Part shown: positions 9,984 through 18,415 of the stretch, piece after piece
Position numbering within the stretch: position 1 is the first letter of the stretch
How the letters are laid out: every line of letters begins with the position of its first letter
Assembly (NCBI GenBank): GCA_947589045.1
Contig: CANQBQ010000001.1
Span: 1-64,000, forward strand
DNA from: an uncultured Clostridia bacterium
GTDB taxonomy: Bacteria; Bacillota; Clostridia; Monoglobales; Monoglobaceae
Length of the DNA stretch: 64,000 nt
Direction of reading: 5' to 3'
Translations under genes and position numbers: made by a program
Notes under the pieces: model-generated
Told to the model about the DNA's origin: nothing
What the model saw: only the letters and a program-made list of their open reading frames with translations
Databases searched by the model: none

Positions 9984-10472
9984 TCAATAGCCTTTTTCGA
10001 GGTTTAATGTTTCGTCGTTGTCTATCCATTCGCGGACGTAGACGACGGTGTATTCGGTTGGGGTGTTGCGGATTATGACGCGCTCGATGCCCGCGTTTAT
10101 AATCATTCGCTTGCACATTGAGCAGCTTGACGCGTTAGGCACGAGCTCGCCCGTTTTCATATCTCTGCCGACGAGGTAGAGCGTTCCGCCGAGCATATCC
10201 CGCCTTGCCGCGCTTATAATGCAGTTGGCTTCGGCGTGGACGCTTCTGCAAAGCTCATATCTCTCGCCGCGCGGAATTTTCAGCTCCTCGCGCATACAAA
10301 CGCCCATATCACAGCAGTTTTTCCTGTCTCTCGGAGAGCCTGTGTAGCCGGTTGAAACTATCTCGTCGTTTTTAACGATTATTGCGCCGAAGTTGCGTCT
10401 CAGACAGGTTCCGCGCTCCAGCACCGTTTCGGCAATATCCAAATAATAGTTATATTTATCAACCCTTGTCAT
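9984..10472 (-). CDS. dCMP deaminase (ComEB-like cytidine deaminase family)
   Basis: It probably deaminates dCMP to dUMP for thymidylate synthesis. The zinc site is SVHAEANCI (His and catalytic Glu) with SSCSMCKRMI supplying two Cys. Family features GAIIV and GYTGSPR are present. Length 162 matches the family, and GGAGGG precedes the ATG. It is a single-gene unit, diverging from tsaE and converging on tsaD. A substrate other than dCMP cannot be ruled out, but the extra Cys/His-rich CCDMGVCMR insert fits dCMP deaminases. Confidence 0.88.
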   Translation of the reverse strand: MTRVDKYNYYLDIAETVLERGTCLRRNFGAIIVKNDEIVSTGYTGSPRDRKNCCDMGVCMREELKIPRGERYELCRSVHAEANCIISAARRDMLGGTLYLVGRDMKTGELVPNASSCSMCKRMIINAGIERVIIRNTPTEYTVVYVREWIDNDETLNLEKGY

Positions 10473-10541
10473 AGCTTACCCTCCGTTTTCCTTTAAATTA
10501 CCTTCATTATATATTAAAGCAAAAATTTTTTCAATACTAAG

Positions 10542-10570
10542 TTGACATTTTTTTGCCGAAAAGGTATTAT
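10542..10570 (+). promoter_or_regulatory. Strong promoter of the tsaE-tsaB-carboxypeptidase unit
   Basis: A perfect TTGACA (10542-10547), a 17-base spacer, and TATTAT (10565-10570). Transcription would start about 35 bases before the tsaE ATG. Confidence 0.8.
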
Positions 10571-10610
10571 ATTTACAGAACATTTTTAAAGATGAATTTG
10601 GTGACCGAAT

Positions 10611-11033
10611 ATGAAGCTCTACACAAGTCAAAGTGCCGACGAAACGCAGAAAATCGCGGCTGAAATCGCATCCGAGCTGAAGGCGGGCGACGTTGTTGCG
10701 CTCGGCGGGGATTTGGGAGCGGGCAAGACCGCCTTTGTGCGCGGCGTCGCGGCGGCGCTTGGCTCCGAGGAGGTTGTCACCAGTCCGACATTTACGATTT
10801 TGAACGAGTATTGCGGAGAAAATTTGAATATATACCATTTTGACGCTTACAGAATTGAAAACGGCGGAGCGGCGGAGCGCGAATGGCTCGACGAATATCT
10901 GTTCGGCGACGGCGTGTGCCTTATCGAGTGGGCGGAGAACATATCCGATCTACTTCCCGAGGACTGTATAAAAATTCAAATTTCCGCAGACCCCTCAAAG
11001 GGCGAAAATTACAGGGAGATAAAAGTATGCTGA
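10611..11033 (+). CDS. tsaE: tRNA threonylcarbamoyladenosine biosynthesis ATPase TsaE
   Basis: The P-loop ATPase that resets the TsaBD complex during t6A synthesis. Walker A GGDLGAGKT is at 32-40, followed by VTSPTFTILNEY and the HFDAYR and IEWAE motifs of the family. Length 140 is normal. First gene of a tight unit; its 3' end overlaps tsaB by 7 bases. Confidence 0.96.
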   Translation: MKLYTSQSADETQKIAAEIASELKAGDVVALGGDLGAGKTAFVRGVAAALGSEEVVTSPTFTILNEYCGENLNIYHFDAYRIENGGAAEREWLDEYLFGDGVCLIEWAENISDLLPEDCIKIQISADPSKGENYREIKVC

Positions 11034-11728
11034 TATTTGCCGCCGACACCTGCTGTATGGCAGCGACAGCCGCGCTCGTAGATGACACGCGTCTTGTCGC
11101 GCAGACGGTTGTCAACCACAACAAAACCCATTCGCAAAAGATGATGCCGCAGATTGCGGATATGCTCAAAAACGCCGACATTGACATAAGCGATATTGAC
11201 GTATTTGCCGCCGCGGTCGGTCCCGGCTCGTTTACCGGAGTGAGGATAGGCGTGGCGACGGTCAAGGGTATGGCGCAGGCGGCGGACAAGCCGTGCGTCG
11301 GAATTTCGACTCTTGAGGCTCTCGCGAACAATGCGCGTTGCTTTTGCGGGCTGTTAAGCCCCATTTTGGACGCGCGCCGCGGGCAGGTCTACAACGCGCT
11401 GTTCGAGTGCGACGGACGGGAAATGAAACGGCTTACGCCCGACCGCGCACTGCCGCTTGACGAGCTTTTGTCCGAGCTTGAAGCGGACGGCAGGCAGACC
11501 GCCTTTATGGGTGACGGAGTTTTCGTTTACCGCGGCGAGATTGAAAGCCGTTTGGGAAGCTCGGCGGTGTTTTTGCCGAAATTTTTAAGTATGAATCTTG
11601 CGGGTTCGGTGGGCGAGTTGGCATACGAAGCCGCCCTTCGAGGCGAGTATGTTTCATACGGCAATCTTACGCCGCAGTATGTTCGATTATCTCAAGCTGA
11701 ACAGGATAGGAAAGAGAAAAGAGAATGA
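11027..11728 (+). CDS. tsaB: tRNA threonylcarbamoyladenosine biosynthesis protein TsaB
   Basis: The non-catalytic ASKHA-fold partner of TsaD. It starts LIFAADTCCMAATAAL and has GPGSFTGVRIGVATVKGMAQ, typical of TsaB. I set the start at ATG 11027 (233 residues, AGGGA about 9 bases upstream). The frame stays open further 5', but that part only repeats tsaE DNA in another frame. It ends in ATGA, overlapping the carboxypeptidase start by 4 bases. Confidence 0.95.
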   Translation: MLIFAADTCCMAATAALVDDTRLVAQTVVNHNKTHSQKMMPQIADMLKNADIDISDIDVFAAAVGPGSFTGVRIGVATVKGMAQAADKPCVGISTLEALANNARCFCGLLSPILDARRGQVYNALFECDGREMKRLTPDRALPLDELLSELEADGRQTAFMGDGVFVYRGEIESRLGSSAVFLPKFLSMNLAGSVGELAYEAALRGEYVSYGNLTPQYVRLSQAEQDRKEKRE

Positions 11729-13254
11729 AAATGAAGATGAAGTTTAAAGCGAGACGGTTTATATTTGCACTGTTATCAATAATATTTTTGTTTGGGTCGA
11801 TGAACGCGGCGGCGGCGCCGTCGGTCGTAGTATCGACTCCCGAGCCTACCGCGGCTCCCGTAAGAAGCGCGGCTCCTTCGGCTTCTCCGACGGCGTCGGG
11901 GACGTCCGCTTCAAGCACGCCCGCGCCCTCGTCGTCGGCGAGCGCGGAGTCTCAGCCGAGCGCGACGGCGTCTCCGCTGGATGCGCTGGGCGCACAGCTT
12001 CTCTGCGAGGCGGCGGTTTTGATTGACGGAAAGTCGGGCGCGGTGCTTTATGAAAAGAACGCGAACGAGAGACTGTATCCCGCGAGTACGACCAAAATTG
12101 CGACGGCTATGGTCGCGTTGGACGCAGTTGCGGCGGGCGAGGTCGGGCTTGACGATATGGTCACCACCTACGGCGACGATATTGCGGAACTTCCCGCGGA
12201 CAGCAGCGTGCTTGGTCTGATTGACGGAGAGGAAATGCCGCTGGGCGATTTGCTGAACGGACTTTTGGTGGCTTCGGACAACGATGCGGCGATAGTTATA
12301 GCGAGGTATATCGGAGGTACGCAGGAGGCGTTTGTGGAGCGTATGAACGCGCTTATGCAAAAGGTCGGCGCGGAAAACTCCCACTTTGAAAACGCACACG
12401 GACTGCACAGCGACAATCACTACACAACAGCCGCCGATATGGCGAAGCTCACGAAGTACGCTATGCAGAACAACACGTTCCGCGATTATGTGTCCAACGC
12501 GCATATATATCTGCCGGTGACGAACAAGAGCGATCGCCGTTACTTTATAAACACCAACAATCTTATTTCGAGAATGAGATTTACCGACTTTTATTACGAC
12601 AAGGCGATAGGCGTAAAGACGGGTTCTACCGACCAGGCGGGATATTGTCTTGTTGCGGCGGCGCAAAGCGGAGAGAGAGAGCTTATATCCGTCGTGCTTA
12701 AGTCGGATGAACAAACACATTCGCACACCTCATCAAAGGCACTTTTGGAGTACGGATTTGACAATTTTACTTCGTACAAGGTGGCAAAGCAGGGCGAGAT
12801 ACTCAGCGAGGTGAGGATTAAATACGCGGCGGGCGGCATCGACCATATCCCGCTCGTACCTCAGACCGCAGTTGCGCTTACAATTCCCAAGGGGGCGAAC
12901 AAAGATGAGATTGAAATGACGCTTGACGTGCCGGAATTTGTCGCCGCGCCGGTCGAGATAGATCAGGTGATAGGCTCGGTCAGCTATAAATATCACGGAC
13001 AGGTATTGAACACGGTTCCGCTCGTGTCTGACGCAACCGTGCCGCGCCACGCTCTCGGATTTATCTTTCAGGGGATAGACAGGGTGTGGAGCATAAGGGC
13101 TGTAAGAATTGTAATTTATATATTGATTGCCGCCGCTTTTGCGCTGGTATTCATATTCATAGCGGGGCTTATACGTGCGCTCGGAAAGAAAAACAAGCGT
13201 TCCTCGTCGTCGTATAAACCACCGACATATCACGACAACAACCGAAAATTTTAA
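11725..13254 (+). CDS. D-alanyl-D-alanine carboxypeptidase, membrane-anchored (PBP5/DacF type)
   Basis: An S11 peptidase that trims the terminal D-Ala of peptidoglycan stem peptides outside the membrane. A basic N-terminus and hydrophobic signal segment (about 11-30) are followed by a Ser/Ala/Pro/Thr-rich linker (about 34-85), unusually long for the family. The catalytic triad of motifs is present: STTK (Ser121), SDN (184-186) and KTG (298-300). A late membrane helix (about 460-487) and a basic tail anchor it. Its ATG overlaps the tsaB stop, so an envelope enzyme is translationally tied to a tRNA-modification operon. Confidence 0.93.
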   Translation: MKMKMKFKARRFIFALLSIIFLFGSMNAAAAPSVVVSTPEPTAAPVRSAAPSASPTASGTSASSTPAPSSSASAESQPSATASPLDALGAQLLCEAAVLIDGKSGAVLYEKNANERLYPASTTKIATAMVALDAVAAGEVGLDDMVTTYGDDIAELPADSSVLGLIDGEEMPLGDLLNGLLVASDNDAAIVIARYIGGTQEAFVERMNALMQKVGAENSHFENAHGLHSDNHYTTAADMAKLTKYAMQNNTFRDYVSNAHIYLPVTNKSDRRYFINTNNLISRMRFTDFYYDKAIGVKTGSTDQAGYCLVAAAQSGERELISVVLKSDEQTHSHTSSKALLEYGFDNFTSYKVAKQGEILSEVRIKYAAGGIDHIPLVPQTAVALTIPKGANKDEIEMTLDVPEFVAAPVEIDQVIGSVSYKYHGQVLNTVPLVSDATVPRHALGFIFQGIDRVWSIRAVRIVIYILIAAAFALVFIFIAGLIRALGKKNKRSSSSYKPPTYHDNNRKF

Positions 13255-13280
13255 AATAAAAATAAACGGAGGGATATTTT

Positions 13281-13541
13281 ATGGAGTCTATGGGTTTTAT
13301 ACGCGAAATAGATAAAATGGGCAGGATAGTTATTCCCAAAGAGGTCAGAGATGCGTTGCACATTCAGGATAAAGACAAATATGAAATCACCGTTGAGGGC
13401 GAGGAAATTATACTGAGAAAATTCAGTAAAAAATGCGTTTTTTGCGGCACCGAAAAAAATCTCAAGGACTTTAACGGAAAGAGCATTTGCCCCGATTGTG
13501 CGTCAAAAATTTCGGAATTACAGAGGTGCAAATCTTGGTAA
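13281..13541 (+). CDS. AbrB/SpoVT-type regulator with C-terminal zinc-ribbon-like tail
   Basis: The N-terminal swapped-hairpin AbrB domain (about 1-50) includes GFIREIDKMGRIVIPKEVR, which binds DNA as a dimer in relatives. The C-terminal tail has CVFC and CPDC pairs, a likely zinc ribbon. It is 86 residues long, with GGAGGG before the ATG. The target genes are unknown. The 3' end overlaps the likely ung start by 7 bases, so the two are probably co-translated. Confidence 0.85.
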   Translation: MESMGFIREIDKMGRIVIPKEVRDALHIQDKDKYEITVEGEEIILRKFSKKCVFCGTEKNLKDFNGKSICPDCASKISELQRCKSW

Positions 13542-14200
13542 ACATCGGAAACGACTGGGATGAGCTTTTGGCGGATGAGTTCAAGTCGGAATATTATTTG
13601 AGATTAAGAAAATTTCTGGCGCAGGAATACAGAACGCGAACGATTTATCCCGATATGTATGACATTTTCAACGCCTTAAAATATACCGCGTACCGAGACG
13701 TTAAGGTGGTTCTGCTCGGTCAGGACCCGTACCACGGAGCGGGGCAGGCGCACGGGCTTTGCTTTTCGGTACAGCGCGGAGTGGAGCCGCCGCCGTCGCT
13801 GAAAAATATTTTTAAAGAGCTAAACGACGATTTGGGCGTTCCCGTTCCCTCGCACGGAAATCTGACGAGCTGGGCAAAACAGGGAGTTCTGCTTCTCAAC
13901 ACGGTGCTGACCGTGCGGGCGGGCGCGGCAAACAGCCATCGCGGTATGGGCTGGGAGATTTTGACCGACAAGATAGTAAGCCTTTTGAATGAGCGCGAAA
14001 AACCGCTTGTGTTTCTTTTGTGGGGCGGCAACGCACGTCAAAAGCTCCCGCTTTTGACAAATCCGCGCCACTTGATTTTGCAATGCGCTCACCCGAGCCC
14101 TCTGTCGGCTTCAAACGGATTTTTCGGCTGCCGTCATTTTTCAAAGACTAATGAATTTTTGCGCTCTGTGGGAGAGCGCGAGATAGATTGGTCGTTATAA
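13535..14200 (+). CDS. ung: Uracil-DNA glycosylase, family 1
   Basis: It removes uracil from DNA as the first step of base excision repair. GQDPYHGAGQAHGLCFSV holds the catalytic Asp and water-activating region; HPSPLSASNGFFGCRHF holds the DNA-intercalating loop and His. The TTG at 13535 is preferred: AGAGG (13522-13526) lies 8 bases upstream and the protein then begins near WDELLADEF like other Ungs (221 residues). The frame remains open upstream to 13487 inside the AbrB-like gene. Confidence 0.94.
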   Translation: MVNIGNDWDELLADEFKSEYYLRLRKFLAQEYRTRTIYPDMYDIFNALKYTAYRDVKVVLLGQDPYHGAGQAHGLCFSVQRGVEPPPSLKNIFKELNDDLGVPVPSHGNLTSWAKQGVLLLNTVLTVRAGAANSHRGMGWEILTDKIVSLLNEREKPLVFLLWGGNARQKLPLLTNPRHLILQCAHPSPLSASNGFFGCRHFSKTNEFLRSVGEREIDWSL

Positions 14201-14219
14201 GATGATAATTAAATCAGAC

Positions 14220-14248
14220 ATTCTCCGCTTGTCGGGGAATTATTTTTT
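14220..14248 (+). terminator. Terminator after ung
   Basis: ATTCTCCG (14220-14227) pairs with CGGGGAAT (14233-14240), including one G-T pair, and TATTTTTT follows. Confidence 0.8.
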
Positions 14249-14562
14249 GATTTTTTGCATTGGATTGCGGGCGGGACGTCGAGGGCGCCGTCCCGTACAA
14301 TAAAAAACGCGGCGAAGCCGCGTAATATCGCAAAAAGCGACTTGCGCTTTTTGCGAAAGAGTACCCAACAGGGCACAATTCACACTAAATTCGCAAGCAA
14401 ATAGCTTGCTCATTAAGTGTTCATTCGAAGCAAGTTTTCCGTAAAAGCGCAGATTTTCCGAATAGGAAAATCGAAGCATAAAGGGAGACTTGCGACGAGC
14501 GAACACGGTTCGCCCCTGCAACTTGAAAGCTTTAAGTTTTCGCGTGAGTGTATCCAAAAAAT
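14249..14562. repeat. Repeat-rich non-coding stretch with several nested hairpins
   Basis: About 310 bases hold no convincing gene. From left to right there is a palindromic repeat copy (14273-14294), a CGCGGC-GAA-GCCGCG hairpin (14308-14322) with a T-run on its minus side, a 12-bp hairpin with loop ACTTG (14328-14356), a GCAAGC/GCTTGC hairpin flanked by ACACT/AGTGT near 14385-14420, and GATTTTCC/GGAAAATC near 14453-14473. It looks like a composite intergenic repeat, not a gene. A minus-strand frame of 105 codons crossing it lacks protein-like features. Confidence 0.5.
14273..14294 (-). repeat. Dispersed intergenic palindrome, copy A
   Basis: On the minus strand this contains the 20-base core ACGGCGCCCTCGACGTCCCG, identical in the copies at 40.26 kb and 42.77 kb. 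GGGACG and CGTCCC at its ends pair. Confidence 0.7.
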
Positions 14563-14595
14563 AACCGACAAAAATCCACGGAATTTTTGTCGGTT
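14553..14595 (-). terminator. Terminator of the mntA-hepT unit
   Basis: A 13-bp stem, 14563-14575 with 14583-14595, is followed on the minus strand by ATTTTTTGG. It lies 6 bases after the hepT stop. Confidence 0.85.
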
Positions 14596-14600
14596 GAGAA

Positions 14601-14930
14601 TTATAAAAATTTAAATATATTTTCTTTCAGGGCGGGGAAGTCGTTTATAACCGTGTTATATACGTCGTTCATATTAAGCGTTCCGTATTTGTGCGCCGCT
14701 ATATCACGAAATCCCGCAATATTTTTCCACGGAACAGAATTGTGTTCCTCTCTGAATTCGGGGGAAAGATTTTTTACAAGCTCCCCTATATTTATCACGG
14801 TCATACATATACCGCGTTTAAATAATTCATCATTGTCAAAATCTTCAAAGCTTTTGCCGCAAAGCGCATTTATTGCAATATTCAGTTCATCAATAATTTT
14901 ATTTAATATAACCAAATCTCTATGCCGCAT
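14601..14930 (-). CDS. hepT: HepT-like HEPN toxin (DUF86)
   Basis: A small all-helical HEPN protein of 109 residues. The RNase motif R-x4-H-x-Y is present as Arg75, His80 and Tyr82 in FRDIAAHKYG. In the studied HepT-MntA systems this toxin cuts RNA and is neutralised when the antitoxin adds AMP groups to the Tyr. It overlaps the 3' end of mntA by 11 bases, so the antitoxin is translated first. Confidence 0.9.
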   Translation of the reverse strand: MRHRDLVILNKIIDELNIAINALCGKSFEDFDNDELFKRGICMTVINIGELVKNLSPEFREEHNSVPWKNIAGFRDIAAHKYGTLNMNDVYNTVINDFPALKENIFKFL

Positions 14931-15207
14931 AAAGATTCACCGCCTTGTCAATTTCGATGATTGAATTTTTCGGAACGGGAGAATGAATTACATCAACAGA
15001 TGTGTTCAGCAATTCTTCCATACGATTTTTAACCGCGCAAAGAGTAATAAGCGATATTGCCTCGGTTTCAAATTCCACCAATAAATCAACATCACTTTCG
15101 GGCGTATTTGTGCCGTTGGCATATGAGCCGAAAAGGTCAATCCTTATAATAGGATATTCCTTTGCCACGATTTCGGCAGCGTTTGCAATTTGTGCTAATG
15201 TCAACAT
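14920..15207 (-). CDS. mntA: MntA-like minimal nucleotidyltransferase antitoxin
   Basis: A 95-residue protein with the exact GS-x10-DxD signature: Gly27-Ser28, then Asp39 and Asp41, in FGSYANGTNTPESDVDLLV. Known MntA proteins AMPylate HepT. GAGGGA precedes the ATG. The pair sits alone between ung and a PBP gene in opposite orientation to ung, a sign of acquisition as a unit. Confidence 0.9.
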   Translation of the reverse strand: MLTLAQIANAAEIVAKEYPIIRIDLFGSYANGTNTPESDVDLLVEFETEAISLITLCAVKNRMEELLNTSVDVIHSPVPKNSIIEIDKAVNLYAA

Positions 15208-15265
15208 AAATTCTATCCCTCTGCTTCTTATTATTAGTATATTGTATCAGATTTTATAATTTCGG

Positions 15266-16654
15266 TCAATCCGAAAGATACTTTTTAATTACGTTTCTTG
15301 CGATAGGAGCCGCCGCGGTGCCGCCGCTGCTGCCGTCGTTTTCAAGGATTACGGCGACCGCTATCTGCGGGTCGTCGGCGGGGGCGTAGCCCACGAACCA
15401 CGCGTGGTCCTTTTCTTTTTCGTTCTCGGACGTACCCGTTTTACCGGCGACCTTAATTCCAGAAATCTGAGCCGAGGTACCGCTTCCGCTCTCGACTACC
15501 TCCTCCATAAGCCCCTGAACGTAGTTCGCACAGCCCGCCTCGATAGGTCTGTAAAGGGTCTGGGGATAGTGAGTTTCCACGGCAACGCCCGAGCTTGAGG
15601 TGACCTTGCTCACGATATACGGTCTCATCATAACGCCGTCGTTTGCAACAGCCGAGGTTATCATCGCCATTTGAAGCGGGGTTGCGAGCAGTTTGCCCTG
15701 ACCCATAGCGATGAGCGCCGCGTCGGCGTCGGTGAGATTGCGTCCGTCTATTGTGCTCGTTGACGTTTCGATGTCAAAATCCGTGAGCGGCTTGTTTATA
15801 CCGAAACGCTCCGAAATTTCGAGCATTATGTCGGGACCCATTTCGTAGCCGAGCGTACAGAATACGAAGTTACTCGACACCGCAAACGCACGCGGAAGGT
15901 CGATTTTGCCGTGCGCCTTTTTGCCGTAGTTTTCGACCGTTATACCCTTTTCCTCAAACTTGCCCGTGTCGTTGAACTCCTCGCTTTCGAGGTCGTTCTC
16001 GTATGCCGCCGCCGCTGTCACTATTTTATACGTCGAGCCGGGCGGATAAAGTCCCTGCGTGGCTCTTGCGAGAAGCGGAGAGTTTTCCTGCTCCACGATG
16101 TTGGTCCACTCGCTCTCGAGCACCTCGCTTGTCGGGTCGAAGTCGGGATAGCTCACGCACGCGAGCATTTCTCCGGTGTGGGGGTCTAACGCCACTATCG
16201 CGCCGCTTTTGCCGCTGAGCTGTTCGTGGGCGTAGCTCTGCAACTCGTGGTCGAGCGTCAGCCTTAAATCGTAGCCCTTTTTGATAGGCTCAAACGACAG
16301 CGAGATACCGTCCTTTGCCAAAAGCTGACGGTCATACTTCTTTTCAAGCTGTGTTTTGCCGTAAACCGAGGAGGTGTAGCCTATGATGTGGCTGTATAAA
16401 TTTCGGTACGGATAGCGGCGGGTGTGGACGCCGCTTTGCTCGTCCATTACGCTTTCGGCGAGCAGAGTGCCGTTGCGGTCGTAGATGTTGCCGCGCTTTA
16501 CGTCAAGCTCCTTTTCCCATTGACGCATATTGTACGGATTTGTCGCAAGCTCCTCGGATTTAAACATATTGATATAGAGCAGATATGTTATGAGCGACAA
16601 AAACATTACGCAAACCACTATTAAAAGATGAATTATTCGTTTGTTTATGTTCAT
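15266..16654 (-). CDS. Class B penicillin-binding protein (peptidoglycan transpeptidase)
   Basis: It cross-links peptidoglycan outside the membrane. There is one N-terminal membrane helix (about 7-28), a short dimerisation region with RGNIYDRNG, and a transpeptidase domain with STYK (active Ser), SSN and KTGTSEN. At 462 residues it is short, as in PbpA-type partners of SEDS proteins. Its ATG overlaps the end of the SEDS gene (4 bases), so polymerase and transpeptidase are made together. Confidence 0.93.
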   Translation of the reverse strand: MNINKRIIHLLIVVCVMFLSLITYLLYINMFKSEELATNPYNMRQWEKELDVKRGNIYDRNGTLLAESVMDEQSGVHTRRYPYRNLYSHIIGYTSSVYGKTQLEKKYDRQLLAKDGISLSFEPIKKGYDLRLTLDHELQSYAHEQLSGKSGAIVALDPHTGEMLACVSYPDFDPTSEVLESEWTNIVEQENSPLLARATQGLYPPGSTYKIVTAAAAYENDLESEEFNDTGKFEEKGITVENYGKKAHGKIDLPRAFAVSSNFVFCTLGYEMGPDIMLEISERFGINKPLTDFDIETSTSTIDGRNLTDADAALIAMGQGKLLATPLQMAMITSAVANDGVMMRPYIVSKVTSSSGVAVETHYPQTLYRPIEAGCANYVQGLMEEVVESGSGTSAQISGIKVAGKTGTSENEKEKDHAWFVGYAPADDPQIAVAVILENDGSSGGTAAAPIARNVIKKYLSD

Positions 16655-17907
16655 AACGCGTCACCCTCACTTTTAATTTCGGCGTCGGCGCGCTCCTCCT
16701 GCTTTGAAATAGCCTGCATAATTCCGAGCATCGCAAAGCTCACCACGATGGACGTTCCGCCGTAGCTCACAAAGGGCAGAGTTATACCGGTCAGCGGAAT
16801 AAACTTCGTAACGCCGCCGACGATTATAAACATCTGAATTGCCAAGATAAGAGTAAGACCCAGCCCGACCGCCTTGTTGTAGGGATTTTTGGCGTTGTAT
16901 GCGATTTTAAAGCATCGGTAAATGAGCAGAAGATACAAAAGTATTATCGCCGTACCGCCGAATACGCCCATCTCCTCGCAAATCGCCGAAAAAATAAAGT
17001 CGGAATGAACCTCGGGGATATATCCGACAGAGCCGTTGCCCAGCCCCACTCCGAAGTATCCGCCCGAGCCGATTGCAAAAAGCGACTGCGCTATCTGATA
17101 GCCGGTGTTGGAAATGTCCGACCACGGGTCGAGCCAGGTGTGGACGCGCACCTGAATATGATACATAAATTTATATCCGAGCAACCCCACAATCGCGGTC
17201 ATAGCTATGTTGAAAAGCATAAACCACGGTTTATCGTCATATGCGTAGAGCATCATAACGTAGAGGATAAACAGCACCAGAACCGTACCCCAGTCGCGCT
17301 GAAGCACCAAAAATCCGATAAACAGATAAGTGCCGAGCGCGGTGACATACTTCGGGTTTATCCGCCCGAACACGTCGCGGTGCCACGAGCCGGAAAAATA
17401 GCACGCCAGGAACAAAATGTATAAAATTTTGGTTATCTCGGACGGCTGAAATGTAAATCCGCCGATAGAAAGCCAGTTGCGCGCTCCCCCGACTGTAACT
17501 CCGAACACTAGGGTAAGTATGAACAATATACTTCCGCCGATTAAATACAAATACCACAGCTTGTCCCAAAATCTGATGTTGTAATATACCATATAGGCGG
17601 CAAAAAACGCCGCGCCGCCCAGCGCTATCCAGACTATCTGGGGCATACCGAATTTTGTTATGTCGATACGGCAAAGCACCATAACGCCTATGGTCACAAG
17701 CATACTGGCAATCAAAATCAAAAATTTTTCGCCCAGGTGCAAAAGGATTATGAGGGCGTATATAACCACCATAAGCCCCATAAGTCCCGCGCCGACATAG
17801 AGTATTCTTCGGTCGGAGCCGTTGTTGAAGTACATAAACAAAAAGCCTAAAATATTCATTAAAATAAGCAGATAGGCGGGTACTTTAAAATTGACTTTTT
17901 TAAACAT
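16651..17907 (-). CDS. SEDS-family peptidoglycan glycosyltransferase (FtsW/RodA/SpoVE)
   Basis: A polytopic membrane protein of 418 residues with about ten membrane segments. The SEDS signatures are GGARNWLSIGGFTFQPSE and the late TGITLPFVSYGGTS. It polymerises lipid II into glycan strands with its partner PBP encoded next. Whether it serves elongation, division or sporulation cannot be told from sequence. The FHA gene lies 13 bases upstream on the same strand. Confidence 0.94.
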   Translation of the reverse strand: MFKKVNFKVPAYLLILMNILGFLFMYFNNGSDRRILYVGAGLMGLMVVIYALIILLHLGEKFLILIASMLVTIGVMVLCRIDITKFGMPQIVWIALGGAAFFAAYMVYYNIRFWDKLWYLYLIGGSILFILTLVFGVTVGGARNWLSIGGFTFQPSEITKILYILFLACYFSGSWHRDVFGRINPKYVTALGTYLFIGFLVLQRDWGTVLVLFILYVMMLYAYDDKPWFMLFNIAMTAIVGLLGYKFMYHIQVRVHTWLDPWSDISNTGYQIAQSLFAIGSGGYFGVGLGNGSVGYIPEVHSDFIFSAICEEMGVFGGTAIILLYLLLIYRCFKIAYNAKNPYNKAVGLGLTLILAIQMFIIVGGVTKFIPLTGITLPFVSYGGTSIVVSFAMLGIMQAISKQEERADAEIKSEGDAL

Positions 17908-17920
17908 TTTCGCCCGCCCC

Positions 17921-18361
17921 CTACTTGTTTATAAACTGAAACTCAAGGTCGCAGACCGAGATTATATCGCCCGAATCGAGCAGAACCTCCTCGTCAACCA
18001 AAATGTCGTTCACGTAGGTTCCGTTTTTACTGCCGAGGTCCTCCAGCCGCCATTCGCCGTCCTCGTACCATATCTGACAATGGGCGAGCGAAAGATAGCT
18101 GTCGTCTATACGAATGGTCGCTTTTTTTCCGCGGCCTATTACGTTGGGCTCGACAAGGAGAGGATATCTGCGCTCCATCCGGTATTTATCTATGGTTTTT
18201 TTGCCCATACTGCGAAGATATACTCCCGGCGGGGCTTCCGCGTCGCCGAGCCTCGTCTTTTTAATGTCCATATAAATCAGCTTGATTATGCTGAATATGA
18301 AAAGATAAATAACAACGGTGAACACGTAGCTGAGCACCGTGGAAATCATACTTATGGACAT
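17921..18361 (-). CDS. Membrane-anchored FHA-domain protein
   Basis: A 146-residue protein with an N-terminal membrane helix (about 7-28) and a cytoplasmic FHA domain. The FHA core shows NVIGRGKKATIRI, SLAHCQIWYEDG and LEDLGSKNGTYVND. FHA domains bind phosphothreonine, so it may bring a kinase substrate to the SEDS-PBP pair encoded next. GGAAGGAG precedes the ATG. No Ser/Thr kinase is in the window. Confidence 0.9.
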   Translation of the reverse strand: MSISMISTVLSYVFTVVIYLFIFSIIKLIYMDIKKTRLGDAEAPPGVYLRSMGKKTIDKYRMERRYPLLVEPNVIGRGKKATIRIDDSYLSLAHCQIWYEDGEWRLEDLGSKNGTYVNDILVDEEVLLDSGDIISVCDLEFQFINK

Positions 18362-18415
18362 ATAATCACTCCTTCCCCGAAATACACATTCTCTGTGTAT
18401 GTGCGCGAGAGCGTT

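Noticed and set aside
14240-14557. 105-codon minus-strand frame in the repeat patch
   Set aside because: It runs through hairpins and a terminator, lacks a clear ribosome site and shows no protein-like pattern.
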